Position numbers and translations under genes: made by a program. A stretch of DNA of 64,000 bases. It comes from MA-ANB-1 sp965216445. Lineage in GTDB: Bacteria; Actinomycetota; Acidimicrobiia; Spongiisociales; ZC4RG35. Below are positions 33,748 through 42,360 of this stretch, in pieces. Position 1 is the first letter of the stretch. Each line of letters begins with the position of its first letter. The notes under the pieces were generated by a model that worked only from the letters and a program-made list of their open reading frames with translations, had not been told where the DNA came from and ran no database searches. The stretch is taken from positions 1,364,001-1,428,000 of the forward strand of contig OZ244166.1 in NCBI GenBank assembly GCA_965216445.1, written 5' to 3'.

Positions 33748-34252
33748 CGGTCACGTTCCCGTCTTCGTCGACGTAAAAGCCTTCCTCGATAAGCTCTTCG
33801 GTCAATTCCAATGGCTCGATGCTGAATTCCGGTCGCTCGATCACTTCGCCATCGCTGTCGAGCTTGTTACAGAAAGAAACCGAATCGACCACGAACGTAC
33901 CATCGTCGTACTCGTACAAATCGTATATCACGTCGTTTCCGTCACCGTCTGGGTTTGGGCGGACCAGGGCGTTTCCGACGACTACAAGTTCGTCCTTGTA
34001 AGGGAGTTCACCTTCGGCGTCGAAGGGATGGACCGGGTCCTCAAAGGTACCTCCTCCGCCCGAGGCGAAGTAGTTGTAAGTGACATTCGTCCAGACGGCT
34101 CCTTTGGGACATCCCTGTAAGACTGTGCCGTCGCTAAGCGTGACATGTTCAGTCGAGTCCAAGTTCGCTGAGACAACCGACGTGACTGCGATAAGAGAGG
34201 CGACTGCGACTCCAAGGATGGTGAGTCGCTTTCGCTGGTCGACACCCTTCAT
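33740..34252 (-). CDS. Secreted or membrane-anchored acidic protein of unknown function
   Basis: About 170 residues starting at MKGVDQRKRLTILGV (ATG 34252; a second ATG at 34267 is possible). One N-terminal hydrophobic segment (LTILGVAVASLIAVTSVVSA) serves as signal or anchor, followed by an acidic exported domain (HVTLSDGTVLQGCPKG, VYDLYEYDDGTFVVDSVSFC; Ile replaces the first Val) ending in Glu/Asp-rich sequence. Two Cys could form a disulfide. No family recognised. Confidence 0.65.
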   Translation of the reverse strand: MKGVDQRKRLTILGVAVASLIAVTSVVSANLDSTEHVTLSDGTVLQGCPKGAVWTNVTYNYFASGGGGTFEDPVHPFDAEGELPYKDELVVVGNALVRPNPDGDGNDVIYDLYEYDDGTFVVDSVSFCNKLDSDGEVIERPEFSIEPLELTEELIEEGFYVDEDGNVTDE

Positions 34253-34379
34253 TGGGTTCCACCTCACGATCTCAGCTTACGGATTCAGGGACGACTGTCA
34301 ACACCCGCGTGCGACCGGAGAACTCCATCCGGCCTGGTGGTTCACAGAGTCCACAGTGGTCCGTAGATCGGTTTGGCTG

Positions 34380-35543
34380 CTAGGAAGCGCCCTCCACATA
34401 GCGAATGGCTATCCCTGCAGGGACCTTGGGGAAAAACAGAGTGGATTTGGGCGGCATCGTGAGACCCCTGTCAGCGATCTCGAGAACTGAATCGACCGAC
34501 TCCGGGTGGGGTAAGAACCAAGCTTGAAATTCGGGTTTGTCGAAGTCGGACGTGGCCTCGATGAATTCGACGCTGGGATCGTTGCGCGGATCATCGACAC
34601 CGAGCAGCGGGTGCAGAATCAGGTTCTGAAGAAGATTGGCGTCGAGGGACGCATGGACGTCGTCAGGAATCGAGTGATCGGCTAGGTCGATCCTGAGGTA
34701 CTTCGAGCCGACCCTTGCCCCGATCTGGCCTCGTTTGTCAGGCGTTACTTCGGATTGTTCGACCTCGGCCACTGAGTGATCATTAGAGATCGCCTCGACG
34801 AGAGCGTCCGGCGCGAGTGGCAACTCGGTGAGGCATCGGGCAAAGGCACCCAAATGCAGTTGGCTGGTCTCGAAGGTGGCGGCCGGGAGAAACCCCTGCC
34901 TCCCCTCCCCCGCCGCCAGCGCGGAAGCCGCGGCCAGACGATGGTGACCGTCGGTCACATACAAAGGACCATGAAACTCGAGGCAAATCGAGTGCGCCTC
35001 ATCCCCGCTAATGAGCCAGAGATCATGGGACGACCCATCGGATGCCCTTAGCGGTATATCAGGACTTCGACGCGCACACGACGCGACCAGGTCGGAAAGC
35101 CGCTTTACCGGTCGGTGAGTCAGTGCGACCGGGTTGCCAAAGACCCGTGTCGAGTTCATGTAGTCGATCATGCGCTTTTCGCTTTTGGAGATGGTCGCTT
35201 CATGTCGCTTGATCAGACCGGCGTCGTACGCCGCCAACGAAACATTGGCGATGACACCCCAGGCGACCACTCCGCGATCGATTTGCCTGTAGACGATGAG
35301 GACTTCTTCGACTGGAGCCAGGACACCCTCATCAACGCGGGTCGATATCCACCGACGTGCTTCCTCGTGCGTGCTATTCGCTTTCTTCCCGAGAGTGTGA
35401 CGGAAGCTCAGTGGGTCTTCCGCTGCCTGACGTCGTTCCTCCTTGGTCAGTTTGGTGTTTGGAGGGCCCATCACTCGATATCCGTGCCCAGGCGTAGGTA
35501 GGAATCCCGAGAACGGCCGGAGATACTGGGTTGAATCTGTCAT
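34380..35543 (-). CDS. DUF1015-family protein
   Basis: About 387 residues of the DUF1015 family: LRPFSGFLPT near the start, SFRHTLGKK, IKRHEATISKSEKRMIDYM, then the hallmark YVTDGHHRLAAASALA. ATG 35543 (MTDSTQYLRPF) is preferred over 35588 because family members begin just before the RPF segment. Members share the DGHHR motif with ParB/sulfiredoxin-like folds and occur near serine metabolism genes in some bacteria, but the function is unproven. Confidence 0.87.
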   Translation of the reverse strand: MTDSTQYLRPFSGFLPTPGHGYRVMGPPNTKLTKEERRQAAEDPLSFRHTLGKKANSTHEEARRWISTRVDEGVLAPVEEVLIVYRQIDRGVVAWGVIANVSLAAYDAGLIKRHEATISKSEKRMIDYMNSTRVFGNPVALTHRPVKRLSDLVASCARRSPDIPLRASDGSSHDLWLISGDEAHSICLEFHGPLYVTDGHHRLAAASALAAGEGRQGFLPAATFETSQLHLGAFARCLTELPLAPDALVEAISNDHSVAEVEQSEVTPDKRGQIGARVGSKYLRIDLADHSIPDDVHASLDANLLQNLILHPLLGVDDPRNDPSVEFIEATSDFDKPEFQAWFLPHPESVDSVLEIADRGLTMPPKSTLFFPKVPAGIAIRYVEGAS

Positions 35544-35624
35544 GGGCGCCAAGGACGGTACACCGAAGCCATCAGTTTTCGCTCCCAAACCAGACCGCGA
35601 CGAGTGGGGGGCTCACCCCTGCCG

Positions 35625-35972
35625 CTACTCAGAAAGACCGAGTTGGTCGAAGCGACATTGCACGAGCATTTCAACTAGCTGTCGAGGAAGCTCCTCGTCG
35701 ACAGGAAAATGGAGTGCACCAGGTGACCATTCATAGCCCTCAAGAGCTGGCCCAAGGGTCGGAAGGATCGCCGCCGTGTGGGGGTAGTAGCTGCAGTGCT
35801 TTTTGGTCGCTCCGTAGCCGGCGATTGTCTTCCCTTCCAGTCTAAAAGCGGGCATGCCATAAGAAAGGGTCTCAACGGCATCAGGAAGAATGTCACGTAG
35901 CGTGGCGCGCAATCTCATCAGGTTCCCCCGCTGCGGCTCCGGCACGCTCTCGAGGTACTCATCGACAGTCAC
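35625..35972 (-). CDS. DUF1801 (YdhG-like) protein
   Basis: A 115-residue protein beginning at GTG 35972 (MTVDEYLESVPEPQRGNL) with ILPDAVETLSYGMPAFRL and KKHCSYYPHTAAIL, the pattern of the DUF1801 / YdhG-like family, some of which were described as iron-chaperone-like. The open frame upstream of 35972 is the antisense-like shadow of the VOC gene. It follows that VOC gene by 10 nt, same strand. Confidence 0.82.
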   Translation of the reverse strand: MTVDEYLESVPEPQRGNLMRLRATLRDILPDAVETLSYGMPAFRLEGKTIAGYGATKKHCSYYPHTAAILPTLGPALEGYEWSPGALHFPVDEELPRQLVEMLVQCRFDQLGLSE

Positions 35973-35982
35973 TGTCGTCGCT

Positions 35983-36360
35983 CTAGAGGTGCTGGTCCAC
36001 GAGGATGGCGTTCCCATCAGGATCGAGGAGAGTGAAACTTGCTGGGCCAGACTCACTGTCGCCCGTGGTGTCGCTCTCGAGGTCGAGTCCGGAGGCAACC
36101 ATGCGCTGTCGCAACTCGCGCACGTCAGTAAAAGAATCCAACTGCTCTGCCTCGGACGACCAGCCGGGATTGAATGTGAGGATGTTGCCTTCGAACATCC
36201 CATGGAACAGACCGATAGTCGTTTGTCCTGAGCGAAGGATCACCCAAGACTCGCCGTCACCACCAATCTCTTGAAATCCGAGCTTGCTATAGAAGCTCTT
36301 GGATTTCGCCATGTCCGCTACGGACAGGCTTACCGAAAATGCTCCAAGTTCCATTTTCAC
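35983..36360 (-). CDS. VOC-family protein
   Basis: A 125-residue glyoxalase-fold protein: GAFSVSLSVADMAKSKSFY at the start, GQTTIGLFHG centrally and PASFTLLDPDGNAILVDQH at the end. Substrate unknown. It sits between the thioesterase and DUF1801 genes on the same strand with short gaps, so the three are probably one transcript. Confidence 0.85.
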   Translation of the reverse strand: MKMELGAFSVSLSVADMAKSKSFYSKLGFQEIGGDGESWVILRSGQTTIGLFHGMFEGNILTFNPGWSSEAEQLDSFTDVRELRQRMVASGLDLESDTTGDSESGPASFTLLDPDGNAILVDQHL

Positions 36361-36376
36361 TCCAATCGTATGTGAT

Positions 36377-36769
36377 CTACCTGAGTTTTTCTTTGACTAT
36401 GTCCGGGACTGGCACCGATTCGTGGGTCCCGGGGTCGACAAAGACCCATATGAGCCTGCCCTCTGCGATCATGTGCTGGTCGGTGTGCCGTCTAGTCTCG
36501 ACCCGGAGCATCATCGATGTTATCCCGAACTGTTCAACGGCGACTGTGGTGTTCAACGTATCGCCCATCGTTGCACGGCTTCGAAAGTCGATTTCGATAC
36601 GGGCGGTTACGACATCGACTCCAATTGCTTCGAGGTCGGCGCTGCCGAACCCGGCTTCTTCCATCCAATCGGTAGCGGCGTCGTCCCAATAGCGAGCGTA
36701 ATGACCGTTGAAGACAATTCCTTGAGGGTCGCAGTCGGAGTACCGGATTTTCTGGGATGTGGTCACCAT
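36377..36769 (-). CDS. Hotdog-fold acyl-CoA thioesterase (4HBT/YbgC type)
   Basis: About 130 residues from ATG 36769: IRYSDCDPQGIVFNGHYARY carries the active-site Asp (YSDCDPQG), followed by a hotdog helix (DAATDWMEEAG) and the strands VTARIEIDFRSRA and VEQFGITSMMLRVETRR. YbgC-like enzymes hydrolyse acyl-CoA. The extra residues from 36805 lack similarity and are left out. Confidence 0.87.
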   Translation of the reverse strand: MVTTSQKIRYSDCDPQGIVFNGHYARYWDDAATDWMEEAGFGSADLEAIGVDVVTARIEIDFRSRATMGDTLNTTVAVEQFGITSMMLRVETRRHTDQHMIAEGRLIWVFVDPGTHESVPVPDIVKEKLR

Positions 36770-36892
36770 TCCGATGGTAGAGCGATCGGCCGACCCGCAG
36801 AGCACCCATATCGCTGACGTTTAGATCTCCGGGAAGAAAACGCAGGCCCTTAGGGTTATACCCACACGAATCACTCTTTAGGAAGGTTTTTC

Positions 36893-37309
36893 ATGGCCAC
36901 TCTCACAGTCACAAAGGGCAATTTCGACGAGGTTGTCAAGAACAACGACACCGTTATCGTCGATTTCTGGGCCGAATGGTGCGGGCCTTGTCGTTCCTTT
37001 GCTCCGACATTCGAAGCAGAGTCTGAAAAGCACGAGGACATCGTCTTTGCGAAGGTCGATACCGAAGACCAGCAGGAGCTGGCAATGGCCTTCAATATCC
37101 GCTCTATACCCACGCTGATGGTCTTCAAGGAGCAGGTGATCCTGTACTCACAACCCGGCGCTCTTCCGCCAGCGATGCTCCAAGATTTGATCGGACAGGT
37201 CAAGGATGTCGACATGGACGAGGTTCGAGCTCAGATTGCCGAGCAGGAAGCCAGCCCCGATCATGAGCATGACCACGATCACGATCACGAGACTTCGGCT
37301 AGCAGTTAA
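36893..37309 (+). CDS. Thioredoxin with histidine-rich tail
   Basis: A 138-residue thioredoxin: VIVDFWAEWCGPC with redox Cys30 and Cys33, FAKVDTEDQQELAMAF and the cis-Pro segment RSIPTLMVF. After the fold ends (about residue 105) there is a helical extension and a tail of alternating His, Asp and Glu (DHEHDHDHDHE), probably metal-binding. AGGAAGG stands 6 nt before the ATG, so unlike many neighbours it has a normal ribosome-binding site. It should reduce protein disulfides in the cytoplasm. Confidence 0.93.
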   Translation: MATLTVTKGNFDEVVKNNDTVIVDFWAEWCGPCRSFAPTFEAESEKHEDIVFAKVDTEDQQELAMAFNIRSIPTLMVFKEQVILYSQPGALPPAMLQDLIGQVKDVDMDEVRAQIAEQEASPDHEHDHDHDHETSASS

Positions 37310-38085
37310 GGAGCAAAGCCGCAGCTAGCCAAAACCGTCTCGACCCGACCGGTCGGCGGCGACTCGATCTTGACGTTGAGCTGGCAGTCCGACCAATCCT
37401 CCGAATCAGTGAAGTACAAGCCTCTCTCGTCCTCGTTGGATTGGAGGGCCTTGGCTTCGTAAGTCCACTCGCCCGGCGGGTCGGTTATTGATTCGATGTC
37501 GTCCGATGGACCGACCAGGTAAGCCATCAGAGCGGCCCCCTGGGTACCTCCGGCTCGTCCGCTTCGGACCAAATCGCCGTCGACTACAACCTGCTCGACA
37601 AGCGCCTGCTCTCTTTCGAACAATGGGTCGCACCACGTGTTCTGAATGACGGGATCGCAGTTGATTGTGAGACCAAGACCCCCGACAATGCCGAGCAATC
37701 CGCCCGCTGCTAGAACGATCGTCGTGGTTCTAAAGCGAGGCTCCCGGAACCAAACGATGATCGAGCCGACGTAGCCGGTCAGCAACGCCGCCCAACCCAT
37801 GCGTGCCCAAGTCCTCGAGGAATTCTGATCGGCGGCAAGACCCAGGACGATGATCAGCCCGGCGACGGCGTACGCCAGGAGGACGTAGCGACAGCGTCGG
37901 CTGTACAAGGAATTAGCAGCTCGGTAGGCGATGACGGCAAAGGCACCGGTCGCCAAAGCGATAACCAATTGAAGCCATTCGAGTTGACCCGAGCCGCCAG
38001 GCGTCAGACGCAGCACCACCGCCCACACGGCGAAGAACACCGAAATGGCAAGTAGAACAAGAGGAGAAAAGCGTTCTCGATCCAT
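37306..38085 (-). CDS. Multi-helix membrane protein of unknown function
   Basis: A 259-residue protein with about six membrane helices in the first 145 residues (LVLLAISVFFAVWAVVLRL onward), then an extracytoplasmic C-terminal domain containing Cys pairs (NCDPVIQNTWCDPLF; ending LASCGFAP). No family recognised. It converges with the thioredoxin gene, overlapping it by 4 nt. Confidence 0.65.
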   Translation of the reverse strand: MDRERFSPLVLLAISVFFAVWAVVLRLTPGGSGQLEWLQLVIALATGAFAVIAYRAANSLYSRRCRYVLLAYAVAGLIIVLGLAADQNSSRTWARMGWAALLTGYVGSIIVWFREPRFRTTTIVLAAGGLLGIVGGLGLTINCDPVIQNTWCDPLFEREQALVEQVVVDGDLVRSGRAGGTQGAALMAYLVGPSDDIESITDPPGEWTYEAKALQSNEDERGLYFTDSEDWSDCQLNVKIESPPTGRVETVLASCGFAP

Positions 38086-38234
38086 TTGCTGAAACGCTAC
38101 GTCCGCGACCTGGCAACGCCAAGCGATTCAACAAGTTTCGTGTTTGCTATATAGACCACAAGGTGACTATCCGGCGCGCACGATGGACATGTCAGGTGAG
38201 AAATCCGTAGCCGCGACCCTACGATGCCTTTCCT

Positions 38235-38729
38235 ATGAGCCTGCACCCTGCCGTCGCCGCGTATCTGTCTACCAACGATATCCCCCACGACGTCATGGAT
38301 TGTGACCCCGATCTGGCCGATACGGCTGCATTCTGCGAAGCATACGGAATCCCGCTAGAGAACTCAGCAAATGCCATCCTCGTGGCATCCCGAAAGCCGC
38401 CAGACCTTTTTGCCCTATGTCTGGTGCTGGCGACGTCACGACTCGATGTCAATGGAACGGTGAGGCGACGTCTTGGCGCCCGAAAGGTGAGTTTCGCCTC
38501 AGCTGACGCGACGAAAGAACAAACCGGACAGGAGATCGGCGGTGTGACGGTCTTCGCTATACCCGAAGACATCCCCATTTGGGTCGATCCCGGTGTTCTA
38601 GAGCGGGATTGGGTGATCGTCGGTGCTGGAACCCGTACCGCCAAGATCAAGATCGATCCGACTGTGTTTAGCAATGAGGAACGATTCGAAGTAGTTGATC
38701 AATTGGCGAAAACGGTTGAGGGGGCCTAG
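38235..38729 (+). CDS. YbaK/EbsC-type aminoacyl-tRNA deacylase
   Basis: A 164-residue YbaK/ProX-fold protein: ANAILVASRKPPDLFALCLV, RRRLGARKVSFASADAT with the conserved Lys, GGVTVFAIPEDIPIWVDP with the G-x-x-P-like ligand loop, and VIVGAGTRTAKIKID. Family members hydrolyse mischarged tRNAs (for example Cys-tRNA-Pro). Its specificity is not readable here. Confidence 0.85.
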   Translation: MSLHPAVAAYLSTNDIPHDVMDCDPDLADTAAFCEAYGIPLENSANAILVASRKPPDLFALCLVLATSRLDVNGTVRRRLGARKVSFASADATKEQTGQEIGGVTVFAIPEDIPIWVDPGVLERDWVIVGAGTRTAKIKIDPTVFSNEERFEVVDQLAKTVEGA

Positions 38730-38780
38730 CGGGAGCTTCACCACAGCGGCCGAAAACGAACTACGGCTTAGCATTGTGAG

Positions 38781-39596
38781 GTGAGTCGACGCGTCGAGCC
38801 CGCCAAATATGGTCCCACGGCGTTCCCAGAGCTGAACGGTCTCCTCAAAGAGTTGGTGGACCGAACGTGGTCAACTGTCGGCGACGGGTTCTTTGGCGCC
38901 TACCTAACCGGCTCTTTTGCACTCGGCGCGGCAGACCTCAGCAGCGACTGCGACTTCATCATCGTCCTTCGGGACGCGTTGACGCCCGATCAAGAAGCGG
39001 CCATCAGGAGCTTCCACGACGAGGTACCAACCCGTCCTGGACACTGGACGCAAAACCTCGAAGGGTCGTACGCGCCTTTGGGAGATCTCGAAACACCGAT
39101 GGGCCTTGGCAAAAAGTGGCTGTACATAGATCGCGGTTGGCGAGATATGCAGTGGTCGACACACTGCAACACAGAAGACGTGAGATGGACACTTCGTGAG
39201 CGCGGGATCACGCTCGCTGGTCCAAACCCTCATCAGTTCGTGGCCGAAGTACCGGCCGATGCCCTCCGTCGGATGGTGAAGAGTTCGATCGGTACTTTCT
39301 TGCCGGACCTACTCGCGTGGACCAGCTTCGAGATTGCATGGACGCAGCGGTATGCCGTGGAGACGATCGCGAGGATGCTGTACACCCTCGAAACCGGGGA
39401 GGTGGAATCGAAACGAACCTCACTCGAATGGGCGAAGCGGAACATGAGCTCAGAATGGTCGGACCTAATCCAACAAGTCGTCGATGACCGACCGGTCGGA
39501 TGGGATCCTGACGATCCGCCGCGGCCAGGGAGCGTCGAGGCCACGCTCGCCTTTGTCGACTATGCCAGAGAGCTGGCCGGCACGCCGCAGCCCTAG
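38781..39596 (+). CDS. Nucleotidyltransferase-domain protein (aminoglycoside adenylyltransferase-like)
   Basis: A 271-residue protein with an N-terminal NTase fold: LTGSFALGAADLSSDCDFIIV holds the GS and DxD metal-binding motif (split: TGSFALGAADL, SSDCDFI), followed by a helical C-terminal domain like DUF4111/AadA proteins. AadA enzymes adenylylate streptomycin or spectinomycin; whether this protein does is unknown, and the family also has unrelated roles. It starts with GTG, 6 nt after a TAGCAT box (38769-38774), so probably leaderless. Confidence 0.82.
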   Translation: MSRRVEPAKYGPTAFPELNGLLKELVDRTWSTVGDGFFGAYLTGSFALGAADLSSDCDFIIVLRDALTPDQEAAIRSFHDEVPTRPGHWTQNLEGSYAPLGDLETPMGLGKKWLYIDRGWRDMQWSTHCNTEDVRWTLRERGITLAGPNPHQFVAEVPADALRRMVKSSIGTFLPDLLAWTSFEIAWTQRYAVETIARMLYTLETGEVESKRTSLEWAKRNMSSEWSDLIQQVVDDRPVGWDPDDPPRPGSVEATLAFVDYARELAGTPQP

Positions 39597-39609
39597 GTCG
39601 GCTAGGGCT

Positions 39610-40392
39610 TCAGATCGATCGCGCAAGGAACTCCGCTACAACGGAGGCAAACTCGCTGGGTTGTTCCATGATGAAACCGTGTGACGCATCCGGGAACAGG
39701 TGATACTCAGCGTGTGGGATGACCCCGCGTAGACGGGCCGGATGGACAGGAAGAACCACTTGGTCAGCGCCCCCTTCGACGATCAAGGTCGGTACTGAAA
39801 CCGTCTCGTCATCGCCCACCGGTGTCTCTTCATCCCGGGCAACTCGCACCACTGACCCAGGTGGGCTCGTGACCAGGTCAACGGCGTCCTGACGATTGGT
39901 TGACAGGAATTCAACTGAGAACGTTGTCCCGAGGAAGACGTCCAGCATCTGTTCGGGAGTCAGGTTGCCAGGATCGTCCTCCTCATTGGCCTCCACATAG
40001 AGGACATCACCAAAGCCCGCGACCGGGAAACCGAGAACGACAGCACCGACCTCGTCCGGGTAACGCGAAGCCATGGCAAATGCCGTCACTGCTCCCCGAC
40101 TCATACCTATCAAAACAGGGGCAGACGAACCAACAGCTGCAAGTACCGATCGAACGTCTGCGACCTGTTCGACACAGGTCCTAGCCACCGAATCTTCGAA
40201 AATCGAACCTGGTGGCGAGTAGTCGAAATTGATGGTTCGATACCCGAGTTCCGCCAACGACAATGCGAGGGGACGGGTCCAAGCCATGGGCACGGCGGAA
40301 CCAACTATTGCGATATCCCGACCTTCACCCGCCACTTCGACGGGGGCGGGGCGGCCGCCGCAGTCAACGACCGACGTTTCAATTGAGCTCAT
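39610..40392 (-). CDS. Alpha/beta hydrolase
   Basis: About 260 residues from ATG 40392. The nucleophile elbow is GMSRGAV, the acid is probably in the VEGGADQVVLP region, and the catalytic His is in FPDASHGFIM. The N-terminal half IAIVGSAVPMAWTRPLALSL resembles small-molecule esterase/lipase families. Substrate unknown. It converges with the nucleotidyltransferase gene. Confidence 0.83.
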   Translation of the reverse strand: MSSIETSVVDCGGRPAPVEVAGEGRDIAIVGSAVPMAWTRPLALSLAELGYRTINFDYSPPGSIFEDSVARTCVEQVADVRSVLAAVGSSAPVLIGMSRGAVTAFAMASRYPDEVGAVVLGFPVAGFGDVLYVEANEEDDPGNLTPEQMLDVFLGTTFSVEFLSTNRQDAVDLVTSPPGSVVRVARDEETPVGDDETVSVPTLIVEGGADQVVLPVHPARLRGVIPHAEYHLFPDASHGFIMEQPSEFASVVAEFLARSI

Positions 40393-40413
40393 GTTGTCTT
40401 GTCGACCCACTGT

Positions 40414-41142
40414 TCACCTTTTCGACAACGACTTGCGAATCAAGAAGCCGTACCCAACCACGCCAATGATCGTGAAGCCGAACCACTGAATCGCATATGC
40501 AAGATGAGATCCTTCGTCGTCGAAACTCGGGGGAGGCAGTGGCACTGGAAGTGTGGAACCTTGCTCCCCTTCCAGGACCAGATAGACCGGATCCAGCTCA
40601 TAGGGCGTTTGGGCTTCGATTCTCCCAATGTCGATCCGGTTGAGTACGTCGAGATCGCCTTCAGGTGGATCTGTGGGACCCAACGCCGGCCTCGTTTGCG
40701 TCGGACTGAGCCAGCCAATGAGCGTCACGGTGCCGTCTGGTGGGGCAGCCTGAACTATCGGAGGATTATCCATTGAAAGCGGAATCCAGCCACGGTTGAC
40801 CAGCACCGCTCCCCCGTCAGCGGTCAAAAGGGGATCCACAATGTGGAACCCTGCTTGTTCCTGATAAACCTGATTTCTGGTCAGCACCTCATACGCCGTG
40901 TCATATCGACCGGTCACGGTCGCCCGCCGATATCTGAGACTTTCGATGTCGCCACCCACGGCGTTCACCAGGGTTTCCAACTCCTCGGGCTCAGCCGAAT
41001 ACCGGCTGTCCGCTATCGAGTTTTCTAGCTGTCTCTCTTGAAGCCGCTCGAGTTGCCAGAATCCAAGGTTGATAAAGACGACGGCGATCACCAGCACGCC
41101 CACATGCGCGATTATCCAACGTGGGGTGAGCAGCGATCTCAA
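40414..41142 (-). CDS. SURF1-family cytochrome oxidase assembly protein
   Basis: A 242-residue SURF1 protein: N-terminal membrane helix with FINLGFWQLERLQER, the central domain motifs TVTGRYD, VLTRNQVYQEQAGFHIVDPL and GAVLVNRGWIPL, and a C-terminal helix ending IIGVVGYGFLIRKS. SURF1 proteins support heme-a insertion during assembly of aa3-type cytochrome c oxidase in the membrane, which implies an aerobic lifestyle. A 58-residue protein gene lies just upstream in the same operon. Confidence 0.92.
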   Translation of the reverse strand: MRSLLTPRWIIAHVGVLVIAVVFINLGFWQLERLQERQLENSIADSRYSAEPEELETLVNAVGGDIESLRYRRATVTGRYDTAYEVLTRNQVYQEQAGFHIVDPLLTADGGAVLVNRGWIPLSMDNPPIVQAAPPDGTVTLIGWLSPTQTRPALGPTDPPEGDLDVLNRIDIGRIEAQTPYELDPVYLVLEGEQGSTLPVPLPPPSFDDEGSHLAYAIQWFGFTIIGVVGYGFLIRKSLSKR

Positions 41143-41148
41143 AGGGGC

Positions 41149-41325
41149 TTAGGCGGCCAGTGGAATCTCGTCGTCCTCAATCAGCTGATCAATTGCCTTT
41201 TGGATCGATGCTTCGTCGGAGCGGAATGCAACAGGCATCGCGATTAGTGAACCCGCGTCGGTTGTGTTCATTGAACCCCGTTCGACGAGGATCTGGGCAA
41301 TTTCATCTGACCAATACCAGGGCAC
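41149..41325 (-). CDS. 58-residue acidic protein upstream of SURF1
   Basis: A GTG-started frame of 58 codons with AGGAGG 6 nt before the start. It begins MPWYWSDEIAQILVERG and ends LIEDDEIPLAA. It is soluble, acidic and not recognised. The strong ribosome-binding site and the 6-nt gap to the SURF1 gene support a real gene translated with it. Confidence 0.66.
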   Translation of the reverse strand: MPWYWSDEIAQILVERGSMNTTDAGSLIAMPVAFRSDEASIQKAIDQLIEDDEIPLAA

Positions 41326-41440
41326 GCTTGACCTCCTGAAGAATGGATGGGCGGTGACGACCCTCTCACAATAGACCTCGTGTCAAGCCCAGAAATCGGT
41401 CAGGCAGTCGAGTCCGACAAAACCCAAGACGAGTGTCGAG

Positions 41441-41905
41441 TTGGCGATGGTTATCGTGCAAACAATGTCCAGCATCGCCCTATATCTTCCGGCAGAAACT
41501 CCCCTCGTTGACCCTGGGCCGGAACTGACGTCGCAACGCGAAGTCAGCCTCGTCTCGGCCGTGGACCAAGACACAATCGCAATCATCGGCTGGTCAGACG
41601 GAGGGATACCCGCCCTCAAAGCTGCATCGCAAAACCCATCGATTCCGCGCTTGGCCATTGTCGCTACCCCGTTTCGCGAAGAGTCGCTGGAGGAGTTTCT
41701 GTTTGATGACATCGTCGCAAAGACACTTCTTGTCTACGGATCCAAGGACCCACGCACCGGCCACCACCACGGCAGCTCTTGGCAGAAAGCGTTGCCAAAC
41801 GCCCGTCTAGAAATGCTCCCCGGTGGAGGTCATGACATCCTGACGGATAGATGGAAGAGGATCATGTCACACTGCGCTCCGGGAAGAGGCTCCAAAAAGG
41901 ACTGA
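41441..41905 (+). CDS. Small alpha/beta hydrolase
   Basis: A protein of about 150 residues with the nucleophile elbow IIGWSDGGIPAL, the acid in VYGSKDPRTG and the His in PGGGHDILTD, a complete if compact hydrolase triad. At two-thirds of usual size it lacks the N-terminal strands and the oxyanion HG motif, so it may be a shortened or specialised member. The start is uncertain (TTG 41441, ATG 41447 or ATG 41465). Confidence 0.68.
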   Translation: MAMVIVQTMSSIALYLPAETPLVDPGPELTSQREVSLVSAVDQDTIAIIGWSDGGIPALKAASQNPSIPRLAIVATPFREESLEEFLFDDIVAKTLLVYGSKDPRTGHHHGSSWQKALPNARLEMLPGGGHDILTDRWKRIMSHCAPGRGSKKD

Positions 41906-41910
41906 TCCGG

Positions 41911-42348
41911 CTATTCCCCGATGTCCTCGTTCCACAATTCGGGAGAGTTCTGGATGAAGTCACGCATCATCTGGATACATCTTGGATCGTCGAGCACTTC
42001 GACTTCGACTCCCGCTTCCTCGAGCCAGTGTTGTGGACCTTGGAACGTCGTTCTCTCGCCTACTACCACTTTAGGAATCCCGTAAAGAAGAATCGCGCCC
42101 GTACACATCGAACATGGTGACAAGGTGGAATAGATCACCGCTCGTGCATACGTCGATGCCCGGAGCCGTCCTGCGTTCTCGAGACAGTCCATCTCGGCAT
42201 GGAGCACAACACTCCCCTGCTGAACTCTTTGGTTGTGGCCACGACCAACAATCTCTCCGTCCACCACTAGTACCGAGCCAATCGGGATTCCACCGGCTTC
42301 TAAGCCCTTGTGAGCTTCATCGATGGCAGCATTGAGGAACCTGTCCAT
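41911..42348 (-). CDS. Cytidine/deoxycytidylate-type nucleoside deaminase
   Basis: A 145-residue zinc deaminase: HAEMDCLENAG with His50 and catalytic Glu52, and LSPCSMCTGAIL with Cys79 and Cys82. It resembles TadA-like/guanine-deaminase-like and fungal-type cytosine deaminases (GIPIGSVLVVDGEIVGRGHN); a role in base salvage is as likely as tRNA editing, and the neighbouring genes do not decide. TAGTGT lies 6 nt before the ATG (42355-42360), a leaderless signature. Confidence 0.88.
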   Translation of the reverse strand: MDRFLNAAIDEAHKGLEAGGIPIGSVLVVDGEIVGRGHNQRVQQGSVVLHAEMDCLENAGRLRASTYARAVIYSTLSPCSMCTGAILLYGIPKVVVGERTTFQGPQHWLEEAGVEVEVLDDPRCIQMMRDFIQNSPELWNEDIGE

Positions 42349-42354
42349 CAGCCC

Positions 42355-42360
42355 ACACTA
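42355..42360 (-). promoter_or_regulatory. Leaderless-type -10 box before the deaminase gene
   Basis: TAGTGT, 6 nt, then ATG at 42348 on the minus strand. Confidence 0.45.

Noticed and set aside
33746..34120. Extension of the plus-strand lipoprotein frame
   Set aside because: It is the exact antisense of the convincing acidic secreted protein gene on the minus strand.
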